Below are positions 44,349 to 44,433 of a stretch of DNA of 44,433 nt, piece after piece. A program made the translations under genes and the position numbers. How positions within the stretch are numbered: the stretch's first letter is position 1; every line of letters starts with the position of its first letter. This DNA is from Deltaproteobacteria bacterium. GTDB taxonomy: Bacteria > Desulfobacterota > Desulfobacteria > Desulfobacterales > UBA5852. The DNA lies in assembly GCA_020444045.1 (NCBI GenBank), contig JAHLLS010000034.1, positions 1-44,433 on the forward strand. Reading direction: 5' to 3'. A model generated the notes under the pieces. That model saw only the letters and a program-made list of their open reading frames with translations. It was not told where the DNA came from and did no database searches.

Positions 44349-44433
44349 CTACGAATTTCCCGGCGATTCAAGCTGATAGCGTTTAATTTTTTCCACGAGG
44401 GTGGTGCGGTTGAGGTTGAGCAGTTGGGCGGCC
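44349..44433 (-). CDS. C-terminal end of Fis-type (probably sigma-54) regulator, cut by window edge
   Basis: Only the last 28 codons are present. They read AAQLLNLNRTTLVEKIKRYQL plus six residues (one residue over twenty in the motif region 44370-44433), the recognition helix of a Fis-type helix-turn-helix as found at the end of NtrC-family activators. The rest lies beyond the window, so the domain order is unknown. Confidence 0.75.
   Translation of the reverse strand, partial: AAQLLNLNRTTLVEKIKRYQLESPGNS

Overview
The window looks like chromosome of a Gram-negative anaerobe of the Desulfobacterota (former Deltaproteobacteria), probably a Desulfobacterales sulfate reducer. This is an inference from three things. 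There are many sigma-54-linked histidine kinases and receiver proteins next to SLC13/DASS and TauE-type anion transporters. The order dnaG-rpoD-tRNA-nif3-zinc ribbon gene-rnpB is one I associate with the group. Protein sequence style also fits. No marker gene fixes the species. Most genes lie on the minus strand; a short plus-strand block spans 38.1-42.8 kb.

Region 1 (0.2-10.5 kb) holds two paralogous operons. Each reads, in transcription order: degenerate receiver protein, (CBS-pair protein in copy 2 only), SLC13/DASS transporter, Cache-type sensor histidine kinase, single-domain response regulator. Region 2 (10.7-18.9 kb) is a related third unit: sensor kinase, three consecutive stand-alone receivers, a TauE/SafE transporter and a two-helix membrane protein, then a terminator and a PEP-synthase-like protein with an unusual C-terminus. 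Region 3 (19.1-22.4 kb) is a histidine kinase plus an NtrC-family sigma-54 activator.

The main discovery is regulatory. All four units start with a sigma-54 (-24/-12) promoter of the form TGGCAT-n5-TTGC (exact -12 bases vary by one). Each promoter has a shared 17-bp element, TGTAAA-n7-GACA in gene orientation, centred about 114-121 bp upstream of the -12 GC. The NtrC activator of region 3 is the only complete DNA-binding response regulator in the window and carries the same element before its own operon. The simplest reading is one autoregulated sigma-54 regulon controlling an anion (sulfate/sulfite or dicarboxylate) transport and sensing network. This is inference and testable.

Region 4 (22.4-31.3 kb) has a Na+/H+ antiporter-family protein, an AhpF-like thioredoxin-reductase fusion, a 121-bp inverted-repeat element, ispD, an HPr-domain fusion protein, RNase P RNA, a zinc-ribbon coiled-coil protein, a NIF3-family protein and a tRNA with anticodon CAU. 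Region 5 (31.4-38.0 kb) has rpoD (with a long lysine/alanine-rich N-terminal extension), dnaG, and a hisB-lipoprotein-hisA cluster. Region 6 (38.1-44.4 kb) has a divergent serine-hydroxymethyltransferase-like enzyme, a hotdog thioesterase, a sigma-54-driven small zinc-ribbon protein, a 59-residue protein, an ACT-domain aspartate kinase, a small hypothetical protein, a response regulator with a helical tail, and the C-terminus of another Fis-type (probably sigma-54) regulator running off the end.
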